Positions 17,243-24,792 of a DNA stretch of 63,045 bases are shown piece by piece. Under the pieces are notes generated by a model. That model did no database searches. It was not told the origin of the DNA and saw nothing but the letters and a program-made list of their open reading frames with translations. Both the position numbers and the translations under genes were made by a program. The first letter of the stretch is position 1. The number at the start of each line of letters is the position of its first letter. This stretch comes from Bacteroidales bacterium (GTDB lineage Bacteria > Bacteroidota > Bacteroidia > Bacteroidales > WCHB1-69): positions 1 to 63,045 of the forward strand of contig JAGCGA010000001.1 of NCBI GenBank assembly GCA_017649855.1. Reading direction: 5' to 3'.

Positions 17243-18559
17243 ATGAAAAAGCTTTTTACACTTTTAGCAGCTGTTTTGATTGTCTCCGTGAGTTTTGCAC
17301 AGGTGATGCCTGCTCCAAAAGTCATTAAAAACACTCGTGAGACTATCAAAATCGGTAATCCTGAGATGAGATCTCACAATGATTCCAAGTCGGCCACTTC
17401 AGCTTGGTTTAACTATGTCGCTGACCTCGAGAATTATTGGGGTGAGGAATTGGAAGGCTTTGCACCTCCTATTTTGTGTGATTCCGTTGGTTTGTATCCG
17501 TACTCTGACGGCAACTCTCCTGTACAAATCTTTGGTGTCGGTCATACTCACAACCTTAATTGGAATGACTGGATTGAGTTCTATCAAGAAACAGCTAGTA
17601 TGGGAGAAAATGTTCCTGCTCTCGTTACAGGAAGTTCCTACAGCATAGATTCCGTCCAAATCTTGGCCAGATATACCCGTGGTACTGCCATGGATGCCAA
17701 TGTTGTAGATACATTGATCTTCTCCTATGTTATCAACATGGATGACGAAAGCGCTTATAATCTTTCTATTAGTCAAAGTCCTGCTTTTGCAACGTACTAT
17801 GTTCCCTATAACAGCAATACCCACTCAGCATCTAATCTTTCCAATATCAATAGCTCCATGGCTTATACCCATGCCACTGTAGTGCTTGACACTATCCTGC
17901 TTACGGCTGAAGATGCAGCTACAGACGAAGAAGGTTATTTCTATTACTGGAACTTCCCTGCTCCTGCTGGTTTGACCAACGTTACGGGCAAAGTGAATGC
18001 CATCACCTATACCTTTGTTCCTGGCGTTGCCAGAACAACCACATCCTTGATCGGAACCGACATGAGCAGTTTCCGTATTTTCATCAATGAGGATCCGCGT
18101 TCTGAATACACGACCTTGGGTTCTGACGAACTGATGAACTACCTCTGCAACGGTTTGGTGTTGAATGATTGGTCTATTTATGGTCCTAGCACTATCTTCT
18201 GTTATGGCGCATATTGCCCTGGTGAGGTTTATCAAGATCAGAATGGTAATATGGTTGTCTATCACCCGTACGTTAGCTTCTATGCTACCTGCAACGATTG
18301 CTCTAACGTGAATGTTGAGGATATGGAGAAGGATAACATCACGGTTTATCCGAACCCTGCTTCCACGAATCTCACCGTTACCCTCGCAGGTAATGAGGCC
18401 GCTACCGTTCAACTCTTCAACCTCGTTGGTCAGCAAGTTTACAGCGAGACCGCTGTTAACACCGCTAACATCAACGTTAACAACTTCAAAGCTGGTGTTT
18501 ACATGTTGAAGGTTTCCCAAAATGGTAAAGTTTACACTTCTAAAGTTGTTGTGAAATAA
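17243..18559 (+). CDS. T9SS-secreted protein of unknown function
   Basis: 438 residues. Signal peptide MKKLFTLLAAVLIVSVSFAQ. The body (about 21-350) is rich in Tyr, Asn, Ser and Thr and beta-like, with no domain I recognise. The spaced cysteines in GAYCPGE and YATCNDCSN may form disulphides. The C-terminus (about 360-438) is a T9SS type A sorting domain: ITVYPNPASTNLTVTLAG, VQLFNLVGQQVYSE, FKAGVYMLKVSQNGK, KVVVK. It is exported by the type IX system to the surface. The gene is flanked by a consensus promoter and a strong terminator. Confidence 0.8.
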   Translation: MKKLFTLLAAVLIVSVSFAQVMPAPKVIKNTRETIKIGNPEMRSHNDSKSATSAWFNYVADLENYWGEELEGFAPPILCDSVGLYPYSDGNSPVQIFGVGHTHNLNWNDWIEFYQETASMGENVPALVTGSSYSIDSVQILARYTRGTAMDANVVDTLIFSYVINMDDESAYNLSISQSPAFATYYVPYNSNTHSASNLSNINSSMAYTHATVVLDTILLTAEDAATDEEGYFYYWNFPAPAGLTNVTGKVNAITYTFVPGVARTTTSLIGTDMSSFRIFINEDPRSEYTTLGSDELMNYLCNGLVLNDWSIYGPSTIFCYGAYCPGEVYQDQNGNMVVYHPYVSFYATCNDCSNVNVEDMEKDNITVYPNPASTNLTVTLAGNEAATVQLFNLVGQQVYSETAVNTANINVNNFKAGVYMLKVSQNGKVYTSKVVVK

Positions 18560-18588
18560 TTTTAGCAGTTAATCTTATAATCAACACT

Positions 18589-18625
18589 AAGAGCGGGCAC
18601 CCTTTCGGGCGCCCGCTCTTGTTTT
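18589..18625 (+). terminator. Terminator of the 438-residue T9SS cargo gene
   Basis: AAGAGCGGGC (18589-18598) pairs with GCCCGCTCTT (18611-18620); GTTTTG follows. A second inner CCC/GGG pairing lies in the loop. Confidence 0.85.
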
Positions 18626-18665
18626 GTATAGTGTGTTGAGATTTAGAATCGCTTTGGCATGGGAA

Positions 18666-18854
18666 TCAGGCACGAGCAGACTCTTCCTCCGATGGTTTTT
18701 CCTTTGCTTTCTTGGGCAGCCGCCCTGCCTTCTTTAACGAGGTGGACAGGATCCACTCGATCTGGCCGTTGACACTGCGGAATTCATCGGTGGCCCATCG
18801 TTCCAGCGCTTCAAAAATCTCGGCATCTACTCGTAATGCAAAACTCTTCTTCAT
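18666..18854 (-). CDS. Ribbon-helix-helix (Arc-like) DNA-binding protein
   Basis: 62 residues from the ATG at 18854. MKKSFALRVDAEIFEALERWA is a beta-strand plus helix as in Arc/MetJ-type dimers, and EFRSVNGQIEWILSTSL is the second helix. The tail is a charged, Lys/Glu-rich stretch. A longer start at 18884 would lie inside the palindrome at 18870-18897, so it is rejected. It follows the SPFH gene by 46 nt on the same strand; SPFH/RHH pairs recur in many bacteria. It is probably a repressor, perhaps of its own operon; the operator is unknown. Confidence 0.75.
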   Translation of the reverse strand: MKKSFALRVDAEIFEALERWATDEFRSVNGQIEWILSTSLKKAGRLPKKAKEKPSEEESARA

Positions 18855-18869
18855 AGGTTCGGTGTTTAT

Positions 18870-18897
18870 GCAGAGACGTTCCATTGAACGTCTCTAC
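18870..18897. repeat. Palindromic repeat, copy 1 (GAGACG family)
   Basis: GAGACGTTC (18873-18881) pairs with GAACGTCTC around CATT. The outer arm is CAGAGACG / CGTCTCTAC. It lies between the SPFH stop and the RHH start. Related copies are at 55923-55950 and 62462-62491. Confidence 0.85.
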
Positions 18898-18900
18898 AGT

Positions 18901-19872
18901 TTATTGGTACAAGGTGCCGGTATTGATGACCGGAGAGGCGGACTCGTCGGCGCAGAGCACCACGAGCAGATTGGAGACCATGGCGGCCTTCCGCTCCTCG
19001 TCCAACTCCACAATCTTATCGTCGGAGAGTTTCTTCAAGGCAAGGTCCACCATGCTGACAGCTCCCTCCACAATCTTCTCGCGAGCCGAGATGATGGCGT
19101 CGGCCTGCTGGCGGCGCAACATCACACTGGCGATCTCCGCGGCATAGGCCAGATAGTTGATGCGGGCCTCCACCACTTCGATGCCGGCAATTTCCAGATG
19201 CTTGCGGAGTTCTTCCTCCAAGCGTTCGTTAATCTCCTCACCACCCGAACGCAGCGTGATCTGCTCATCATCACGATCCATGTTGTCGTAGGCATACATG
19301 CCCGCCACCTTGCGCAATGCGGCGTCACTCTGCACCCGCACAAAGGAGTCGAAACTCTTGACAGACTTCATCGAGTTCTCTGTGATGGTGCTGCGCACAT
19401 CCGAATCAACTTCAAAACATGCTTTGTAGGTATCGTTGATCTTCCATACCAACACCAACCCGATCATGATGGGGTTGCCGTTCTTGTCGTTGACCTTGAT
19501 GGGCTCCACATCCATGTTCTTGGCGCGCAACGAGAGCTTCTCCTTGCTGAAGAAAGGGTTGACCCAGAAGAAACCGTTCTCCTTGACCGTGCCAGAGTAC
19601 TTGCCGAAGAAGGTGAGTACCCGCGACTCGTTGGGCTGTACAATTATGAACCCGCATAAATGAAGGATCCAGACCAAAAGCAGCAGGAATCCGATGCATA
19701 TAGGAAGCAGAATCCAAGGTGTCACTTCCCCTTTGGCATCTAACATACAACCCAGTTTAGATAATCTCACCACTATCCATACCGAAATAATGAATAGGGC
19801 AAGGTTGATCAGCAAATGAAGAAAACCATTGTTTTCAGTTGCCATTTTTTTGTTGAATTCATTGTAATTCAT
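18901..19872 (-). CDS. SPFH (band 7/stomatin/prohibitin) membrane protein
   Basis: 323 residues. Two N-terminal transmembrane helices (about 18-40 and 52-75) precede a band-7 domain: GFIIVQPNESRVLTFFGKY, GFFWVNPFF, LRAKNMDVEPIKVNDKNGNP, then the helical AALRKVAGMYAYD and RLEEELRKHLEIAGIEVVEARI. ASVMLRRQQADAIISAREKI forms the usual C-terminal coiled coil. Such proteins form large membrane-bound oligomers that organise lipids or regulate proteases. The clients of this one are unknown. It is paired with a downstream ribbon-helix-helix protein. Promoter at 19924-19931. Confidence 0.88.
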   Translation of the reverse strand: MNYNEFNKKMATENNGFLHLLINLALFIISVWIVVRLSKLGCMLDAKGEVTPWILLPICIGFLLLLVWILHLCGFIIVQPNESRVLTFFGKYSGTVKENGFFWVNPFFSKEKLSLRAKNMDVEPIKVNDKNGNPIMIGLVLVWKINDTYKACFEVDSDVRSTITENSMKSVKSFDSFVRVQSDAALRKVAGMYAYDNMDRDDEQITLRSGGEEINERLEEELRKHLEIAGIEVVEARINYLAYAAEIASVMLRRQQADAIISAREKIVEGAVSMVDLALKKLSDDKIVELDEERKAAMVSNLLVVLCADESASPVINTGTLYQ

Positions 19873-19923
19873 AACTTTAAGATTTAAAATTGTGATTGAA
19901 ATAATATCATTTTAATATCACCA

Positions 19924-19931
19924 CAAAAATA
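19924..19931 (-). promoter_or_regulatory. -7 promoter element for the SPFH-RHH operon
   Basis: TATTTTTG on the minus strand, 51 nt before the ATG at 19872. Confidence 0.55.
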
Positions 19932-20031
19932 CATTTTTTTTAATATCTGCCACATTTTCCAAAAAAAAATTTTTAGCGTCCCTTATCATGCCCTGTTTGT
20001 TGGAAACGGCTGAGGGTGTGGAGATTTTTAT

Positions 20032-20039
20032 TATCTTTG
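20032..20039 (+). promoter_or_regulatory. -7 promoter element for lysS
   Basis: TATCTTTG followed by C, 23 nt upstream of the lysS ATG. It excludes the in-frame upstream ATG at 19988. Confidence 0.65.
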
Positions 20040-20062
20040 CACCCTTAAAAATCTATAGTATC

Positions 20063-21778
20063 ATGGCAGAGTTATCCGAACAAGAAATTATCCGTAGAAA
20101 GAAATTAGACGATCTGTTGCAGATGGGTATAGATCCCTATCCAGCAGCTGAATATGAAGTGAATGCAACCACCCAGGAGATTCTGGAGAAATTTCCCCAA
20201 GACAATTCCCTCTTTCAGGAAGTCAGCATCGCCGGCCGTATCATGAGCCAGCGTATCATGGGGGCCGTCTCCTTTTACGTCATCCAAGACGCGGTGGGCA
20301 AAATCCAGATTTACGCCAAGCGGGATGAGATCTGTCCGGGTGACGACAAGACCATGTACAATAATGTTTTTAAGAAACTCGACATTGGCGACATCATCGG
20401 AGTGAAGGGATTTGTATTCACCACACAGACTGGTGAGACGAGCATACATGTCAAGGAGTTCACCATCCTCTGCAAGTCGGTGTGCCCGCTGCCCATCGTG
20501 AAGGAGAAGGACGGGGTGGTATATGACGCCTTCCAGGATCCGGAGCAACGCTATCGTCAGCGCTACATCGACCTGATTGTCAACCCGCAGATCAAGGACA
20601 CCTTCATCAAGCGCACCTTGCTGGTCAATACCATGCGCAACTATCTGAACGAGAAAGGCTACTTGGAGGTGGAGACCCCCATCTTGCAACCGCTTTACGG
20701 TGGTGCTGCCGCCCGTCCGTTCAAGACCCATCACAACACCTTGGACATGACGCTCTATCTGCGTATTGCCGATGAGCTCTATCTCAAGAAACTGATTGTC
20801 GGTGGCTTCAACGGTGTCTATGAGTTCTCCAAGGACTTCCGCAACGAGGGTATGGACCGTTTCCACAACCCCGAGTTCACCCAGATGGAGCTCTACGTGC
20901 CGTATAAGGACTATGAGTGGATGATGAATACCGTGGAGGAGATGGTCGAGCGCATCGCGTTGGCTTTGCACGGCACCACACAAGTGCAGGTGGGCGACAA
21001 TGTGATCGACTTCAAGCGCCCGTGGAAACGCTATACCATGTTCGAGGCCATTGAGCACTTCACTGGCACCGACATCTCCGAGATGGACGAGGCTCAGCTG
21101 GCCAAATTCGCCGCCACCCAAGGCGTGAAGGTGGACGAGACCATGGGCAAGGGCAAGCTCATCGACGAGATCTTCGGCGAGACCTGCGAGTCCAAACTCA
21201 TCCAGCCGACCTTCATCTACGACTATCCGATTGAGATGTCGCCGCTGACCAAGAAACATCGCAGCAAACCTGGTCTGACCGAGCGTTTTGAGGCCATGTG
21301 CAACGGCAAGGAGATCTGCAACGCCTACTCCGAGTTGAACGACCCTATCGACCAGCGCAAGCGTTTCGAAGACCAACTCGAGCTGGGCAAACGTGGCGAC
21401 ACCGAGTCCATGGTGTTGGACGAGGACTTCCTCCGCTCCCTGGAGATCGGTATGCCGCCGACCGCCGGCTTGGGCATCGGCATTGACCGTCTGGCCATGA
21501 TCATGACCAACTCACCTTCCATCCAGGATGTGCTCTTCTTCCCGCAGATGCGTCCGGAGAAGAAAGCACCGGTGGCCAACGACGAGGACTTCCTCGCTTT
21601 GGGCATTGATGCCGCTTGGTTGCCCGCGCTCAAGAAGTTGAACATCCTGACCGTGGAACAGCTCAAAGAGGCCAATCCCAACAAGTTGCTCAACGACCTG
21701 GGCGGCCTCCGAAAGAAGCTGAAACTGGAAGTGCCGGCGGCCACGTTGGAAACCATCAAGAGTTGGCAAGGACAGTAA
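20063..21778 (+). CDS. lysS: Lysyl-tRNA synthetase, class II, with C-terminal extension
   Basis: 571 residues from the ATG at 20063 ([14 protein letters not shown]). The N-terminal OB-fold anticodon-binding domain has [20 protein letters not shown]. The class II core has motif 2 [20 protein letters not shown] (about 264-283) and motif 3 [12 protein letters not shown] (about 473-484), and the lysine-site DYPIEMSPL. It charges tRNA-Lys in the cytoplasm. After the core there are about 60 extra residues, including [20 protein letters not shown] and [10 protein letters not shown], a helix-hairpin-helix-like extension that Bacteroidetes LysRS often carry. The upstream in-frame extension to 19988 is rejected because the promoter lies inside it. 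Confidence 0.95.
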   Translation: MAELSEQEIIRRKKLDDLLQMGIDPYPAAEYEVNATTQEILEKFPQDNSLFQEVSIAGRIMSQRIMGAVSFYVIQDAVGKIQIYAKRDEICPGDDKTMYNNVFKKLDIGDIIGVKGFVFTTQTGETSIHVKEFTILCKSVCPLPIVKEKDGVVYDAFQDPEQRYRQRYIDLIVNPQIKDTFIKRTLLVNTMRNYLNEKGYLEVETPILQPLYGGAAARPFKTHHNTLDMTLYLRIADELYLKKLIVGGFNGVYEFSKDFRNEGMDRFHNPEFTQMELYVPYKDYEWMMNTVEEMVERIALALHGTTQVQVGDNVIDFKRPWKRYTMFEAIEHFTGTDISEMDEAQLAKFAATQGVKVDETMGKGKLIDEIFGETCESKLIQPTFIYDYPIEMSPLTKKHRSKPGLTERFEAMCNGKEICNAYSELNDPIDQRKRFEDQLELGKRGDTESMVLDEDFLRSLEIGMPPTAGLGIGIDRLAMIMTNSPSIQDVLFFPQMRPEKKAPVANDEDFLALGIDAAWLPALKKLNILTVEQLKEANPNKLLNDLGGLRKKLKLEVPAATLETIKSWQGQ

Positions 21779-21795
21779 AAAAACGAATAAAAACA

Positions 21796-21830
21796 GCCAA
21801 TAGCCAATAGCTAACGGCCAATAGCTAATA
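21796..21830. repeat. Heptanucleotide tandem repeat upstream of mrp
   Basis: Five 7-nt units: GCCAATA twice, GCTAACG, GCCAATA, GCTAATA. It ends 25 nt before the mrp ATG. Confidence 0.75.
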
Positions 21831-21855
21831 TACAACTCATCACAAAACAACTACT

Positions 21856-22683
21856 ATGGCAGAATGTAATCACGATTGTAGCAATTGTGCTCAAAAAGGG
21901 GACTGCTCCGTTCAGGATCTCCGCGAGCAACCGAATAAAAAAAGTACGATCAGAAAAGTCATTGGCGTGGTCAGTGGCAAAGGCGGTGTGGGCAAGAGCT
22001 CCGTCACCTCCCTGCTGGCTGTCCAACTCCAACGTAAAGGCTATCATGTAGGCATCTTGGATGCTGACATTACCGGGCCTTCCATCCCCAAGATGTTCAA
22101 CTTGCACACGCTTCTCAGCGGCAATGAAGAGGGTGTGATTCCCGCCAAGACGGAGACGGGCATTCAGGTGGTCTCCGCCAACCTGCTCACTCACGACGAG
22201 AAGACGCCTGTGGTGTGGCGCGGTCCGTTGGTGGCCGGCATGGTGAAGCAGTTCTGGACCGATGTGATTTGGGATAATATCGACTTTCTGTTGGTAGATA
22301 TGCCTCCCGGCACGGGCGATGTGCCCTTGACCGTCTTCCAGAGCGTGGCGGTGGACGGCATCATCATGGTGACCTCCCCGCAGGATCTGGTCTCCCTCAT
22401 CGTCTCCAAGGCCGTCAATATGGCCGACATGATGAATATCCCCGTGTTGGGCTTGGTGGAAAACTACAGCTATGCCATCTGTCCGCATTGTGGCGAGAAG
22501 ATCCGCATCTTCGGCGAGAGCCACACCGCGGAGGTGGGTCGCGAGTTCGACATCGACTTGCTGGCCGAGATGCCGATGGACTCCAACCTGGCCGCTCTTT
22601 GCGACAAGGGTGAGGTGGAGAAGGCAGAGGTGAATTATCTCGACAAGGTCGTGGAGATGCTGGAGGGACTGGAGAGCAAATAG
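21856..22683 (+). CDS. mrp: Mrp/NBP35-family Fe-S carrier P-loop ATPase
   Basis: 275 residues. The deviant Walker A GKGGVGKSS (about 41-49), DADITGPSIPKMF and DMPPGTGDVPLT are Mrp/ApbC signatures; SGKGGVGK is the MinD/ParA-type loop. An N-terminal cysteine cluster (CNHDCSNCAQKGDC, residues 4-17) and a C-terminal CPHCG (the CxxC expected to bridge a cluster) support a role as a scaffold or carrier for [4Fe-4S] clusters in the cytoplasm. It lies between lysS and thyA and is separated from each by a heptamer repeat. Confidence 0.92.
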   Translation: MAECNHDCSNCAQKGDCSVQDLREQPNKKSTIRKVIGVVSGKGGVGKSSVTSLLAVQLQRKGYHVGILDADITGPSIPKMFNLHTLLSGNEEGVIPAKTETGIQVVSANLLTHDEKTPVVWRGPLVAGMVKQFWTDVIWDNIDFLLVDMPPGTGDVPLTVFQSVAVDGIIMVTSPQDLVSLIVSKAVNMADMMNIPVLGLVENYSYAICPHCGEKIRIFGESHTAEVGREFDIDLLAEMPMDSNLAALCDKGEVEKAEVNYLDKVVEMLEGLESK

Positions 22684-22686
22684 ACA

Positions 22687-22721
22687 TTAACTGATAACTC
22701 CAAACTTCTAACTGTTAACTT
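22687..22721. repeat. Heptanucleotide tandem repeat upstream of thyA
   Basis: Five 7-nt units: TTAACTG, ATAACTC, CAAACTT, CTAACTG, TTAACTT. It ends 3 nt before the thyA ATG, on the ribosome-binding region. The stretch 22702-22720 is the exact reverse complement of 31048-31066. Confidence 0.8.
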
Positions 22722-22724
22722 TAT

Positions 22725-23519
22725 ATGTATCAATATCAGCAACTATTGCGCACCATTTTGGAGCAGGGTTCCTTCAAGGGCGACCGCACCGGCACGGGCA
22801 CGAAGAGCATCTTCGGCTACCAGATGCGTTTTGACCTTTCGGAGGGCTTTCCCTTGCTCACGACCAAGAAGCTGCACCTGCGCTCCATCATCTACGAGTT
22901 GTTATGGTTTTTGCAGGGCAGCACCAACATCGCCTATCTGAAGGACCACAAGGTCACTATTTGGGACGAGTGGGCGGATGAGAATGGCGACTTGGGGCCG
23001 GTATATGGCAAGCAGTGGCGTTCCTGGACGGCCCCCGACGGCCGCACGATCGACCAGATTGCGCAGCTGATAGAGCAGATCAAGACGAATCCCGACTCGC
23101 GCCGGCTGATGGTCTGTGCGTGGAATGTGGGGGAGATCGACCAGATGGCCTTGCCGCCGTGTCACGCGCTCTTCCAGTTCTATGTCTGCAATGGGGAGAT
23201 CTCCTGCCAGCTGTACCAGCGCAGTGCGGATGTCTTTCTCGGCGTGCCCTTCAACATCGCCTCTTATTCGTTGTTGCTGATGATGGTGGCGCAGGTGTGC
23301 GGCCTCAAGCCCAAGGAGTTCATCCACACGTTGGGCGATGCGCATCTCTACACCAACCATCTGGAGCAGGCTCAGCTACAGCTCACGCGCGACCCGCGCC
23401 CCCTGCCCACGATGAAACTCAACCCGGAGGTGAAGGACATCTTCTCCTTCCAGTACGAAGACTTCCAGTTGGAAAACTACGACCCCCACCCGCACATCAA
23501 AGCGGAGGTGTCGGTGTAA
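22725..23519 (+). CDS. thyA: Thymidylate synthase
   Basis: 264 residues, the standard length for bacterial ThyA. Nucleotide-site [11 protein letters not shown] (21-31), the catalytic Cys146 in [13 protein letters not shown], and [21 protein letters not shown] are all present. It methylates dUMP to dTMP using methylene-tetrahydrofolate. The usual partner folA does not follow here; pgk does. The start region is covered by a heptamer repeat, so the ribosome-binding site is not a normal one. Confidence 0.96.
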   Translation: MYQYQQLLRTILEQGSFKGDRTGTGTKSIFGYQMRFDLSEGFPLLTTKKLHLRSIIYELLWFLQGSTNIAYLKDHKVTIWDEWADENGDLGPVYGKQWRSWTAPDGRTIDQIAQLIEQIKTNPDSRRLMVCAWNVGEIDQMALPPCHALFQFYVCNGEISCQLYQRSADVFLGVPFNIASYSLLLMMVAQVCGLKPKEFIHTLGDAHLYTNHLEQAQLQLTRDPRPLPTMKLNPEVKDIFSFQYEDFQLENYDPHPHIKAEVSV

Positions 23520-23551
23520 TGGCAAATAGTAATCTTTAAAATATTATCATT

Positions 23552-24751
23552 ATGAAATCCATTGACGCTTTCAATTTTTCAAACCAAAGAGTTTTACTTC
23601 GTGTTGACTATAACGTGCCCTTGAATGAGAACTTTGAGGCCACAGACATCACACGCATCGTGCGTACGCGCAAGACCATCGGCAAAATCATCGAGGATGG
23701 CGGATCCATTATCCTGATGTCCCACCTGGGTCGTCCCAAAGGCGAAGCCAATGACAAATACTCTCTGCGTCACATCGTATCCACCGTCTCCGAGGTGCTG
23801 GGCCGTCCGGTGCAGTTCGCTGGCGACGTACTCTCCGAAGAGGCCGCCAAAATGGCTGCGGACATGAAGCCCGGTGACATCATCTTGCTCGAGAACCTCC
23901 GTTTCCATGCGGAAGAGGAGAAGGGCGATGTGGAGTTTGCCAAACAGATTGCCCGCCTGGGAGATGTCTATGTGAACGACGCTTTCGGCACGGCTCACCG
24001 TGAGCACGCCTCCACGGCTACCGTGGCCCGCTGCTTCCCTGGCAAGGCCTTCGCCGGCTACCTGATGTATGAGGAGGTGATGAGTTTGGAGAAGGTGCTG
24101 AATGAGCCCGACAGACCTTTCACCGCTATCATCGGTGGATCCAAAGTGTCTACCAAGATCAACATCCTCACCAACCTGCTGCCTAAGGTGGACAACCTGA
24201 TCGTGGGCGGCGGCCTGAGCTACACCTTCTTGGCCGCTATGGGCCTGAAGATCGGCAACTCACTCTATGAGCCCGACATGTTGCCCGTTGCCAAGGAGAT
24301 CCTCGACAAAGTGAATGCCACCGCCGGCACCAATTTCTATTGCCGTGTCGACAGTATCTGTGGCGACAAGTTCGGCGATGACGCCAACGTGTTGATTCCT
24401 GCCGACAACAATATTCCCGACGGTTGGGAAGGCTTGGACATCGGTCCCAAGACCCAACGCAACATCGCCCAGATCCTGAAGAACTCTGACACGATCCTCT
24501 GGAACGGTCCTGTTGGCGTCTTTGAGTTGGAGAAATTCAGCCAAGGTACCAAGTCTGTGGCCATCAGCGTGGCGGCTGCCACCTTGACGGGCGCTTACTC
24601 CGTTATCGGTGGTGGCGACTCCATTGCCGCCATCAACAAGTACAACCTTGGCGACTATGTCTCCTATATCAGCACGGGCGGTGGCGCTATGCTCGAGTAT
24701 CTCGAAGGCAAGGTGCTCCCAGGCGTGGCTGCCTTGAACGAGATGGAGTAG
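23552..24751 (+). CDS. pgk: Phosphoglycerate kinase
   Basis: 399 residues, the normal PGK length. RVDYNVPLNENF and SHLGRPKG (the substrate-binding N-domain), DAFGTAHREHAST, GGSKVSTKI, and the C-terminal nucleotide-site GGGDSIAA and STGGGAMLEYLEGK are all typical. It makes ATP from 1,3-bisphosphoglycerate in glycolysis, in the cytoplasm. It follows thyA by 32 nt and may share its transcript. Confidence 0.97.
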   Translation: MKSIDAFNFSNQRVLLRVDYNVPLNENFEATDITRIVRTRKTIGKIIEDGGSIILMSHLGRPKGEANDKYSLRHIVSTVSEVLGRPVQFAGDVLSEEAAKMAADMKPGDIILLENLRFHAEEEKGDVEFAKQIARLGDVYVNDAFGTAHREHASTATVARCFPGKAFAGYLMYEEVMSLEKVLNEPDRPFTAIIGGSKVSTKINILTNLLPKVDNLIVGGGLSYTFLAAMGLKIGNSLYEPDMLPVAKEILDKVNATAGTNFYCRVDSICGDKFGDDANVLIPADNNIPDGWEGLDIGPKTQRNIAQILKNSDTILWNGPVGVFELEKFSQGTKSVAISVAAATLTGAYSVIGGGDSIAAINKYNLGDYVSYISTGGGAMLEYLEGKVLPGVAALNEME

Positions 24752-24792
24752 TCCGTCCTATAGATGTTGTTAAATTCTTATCCAACAAAGTT

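Noticed and set aside
20105..21376. A 423-residue minus-strand frame
   Set aside because: Antisense to lysS, which shows class II synthetase motifs.
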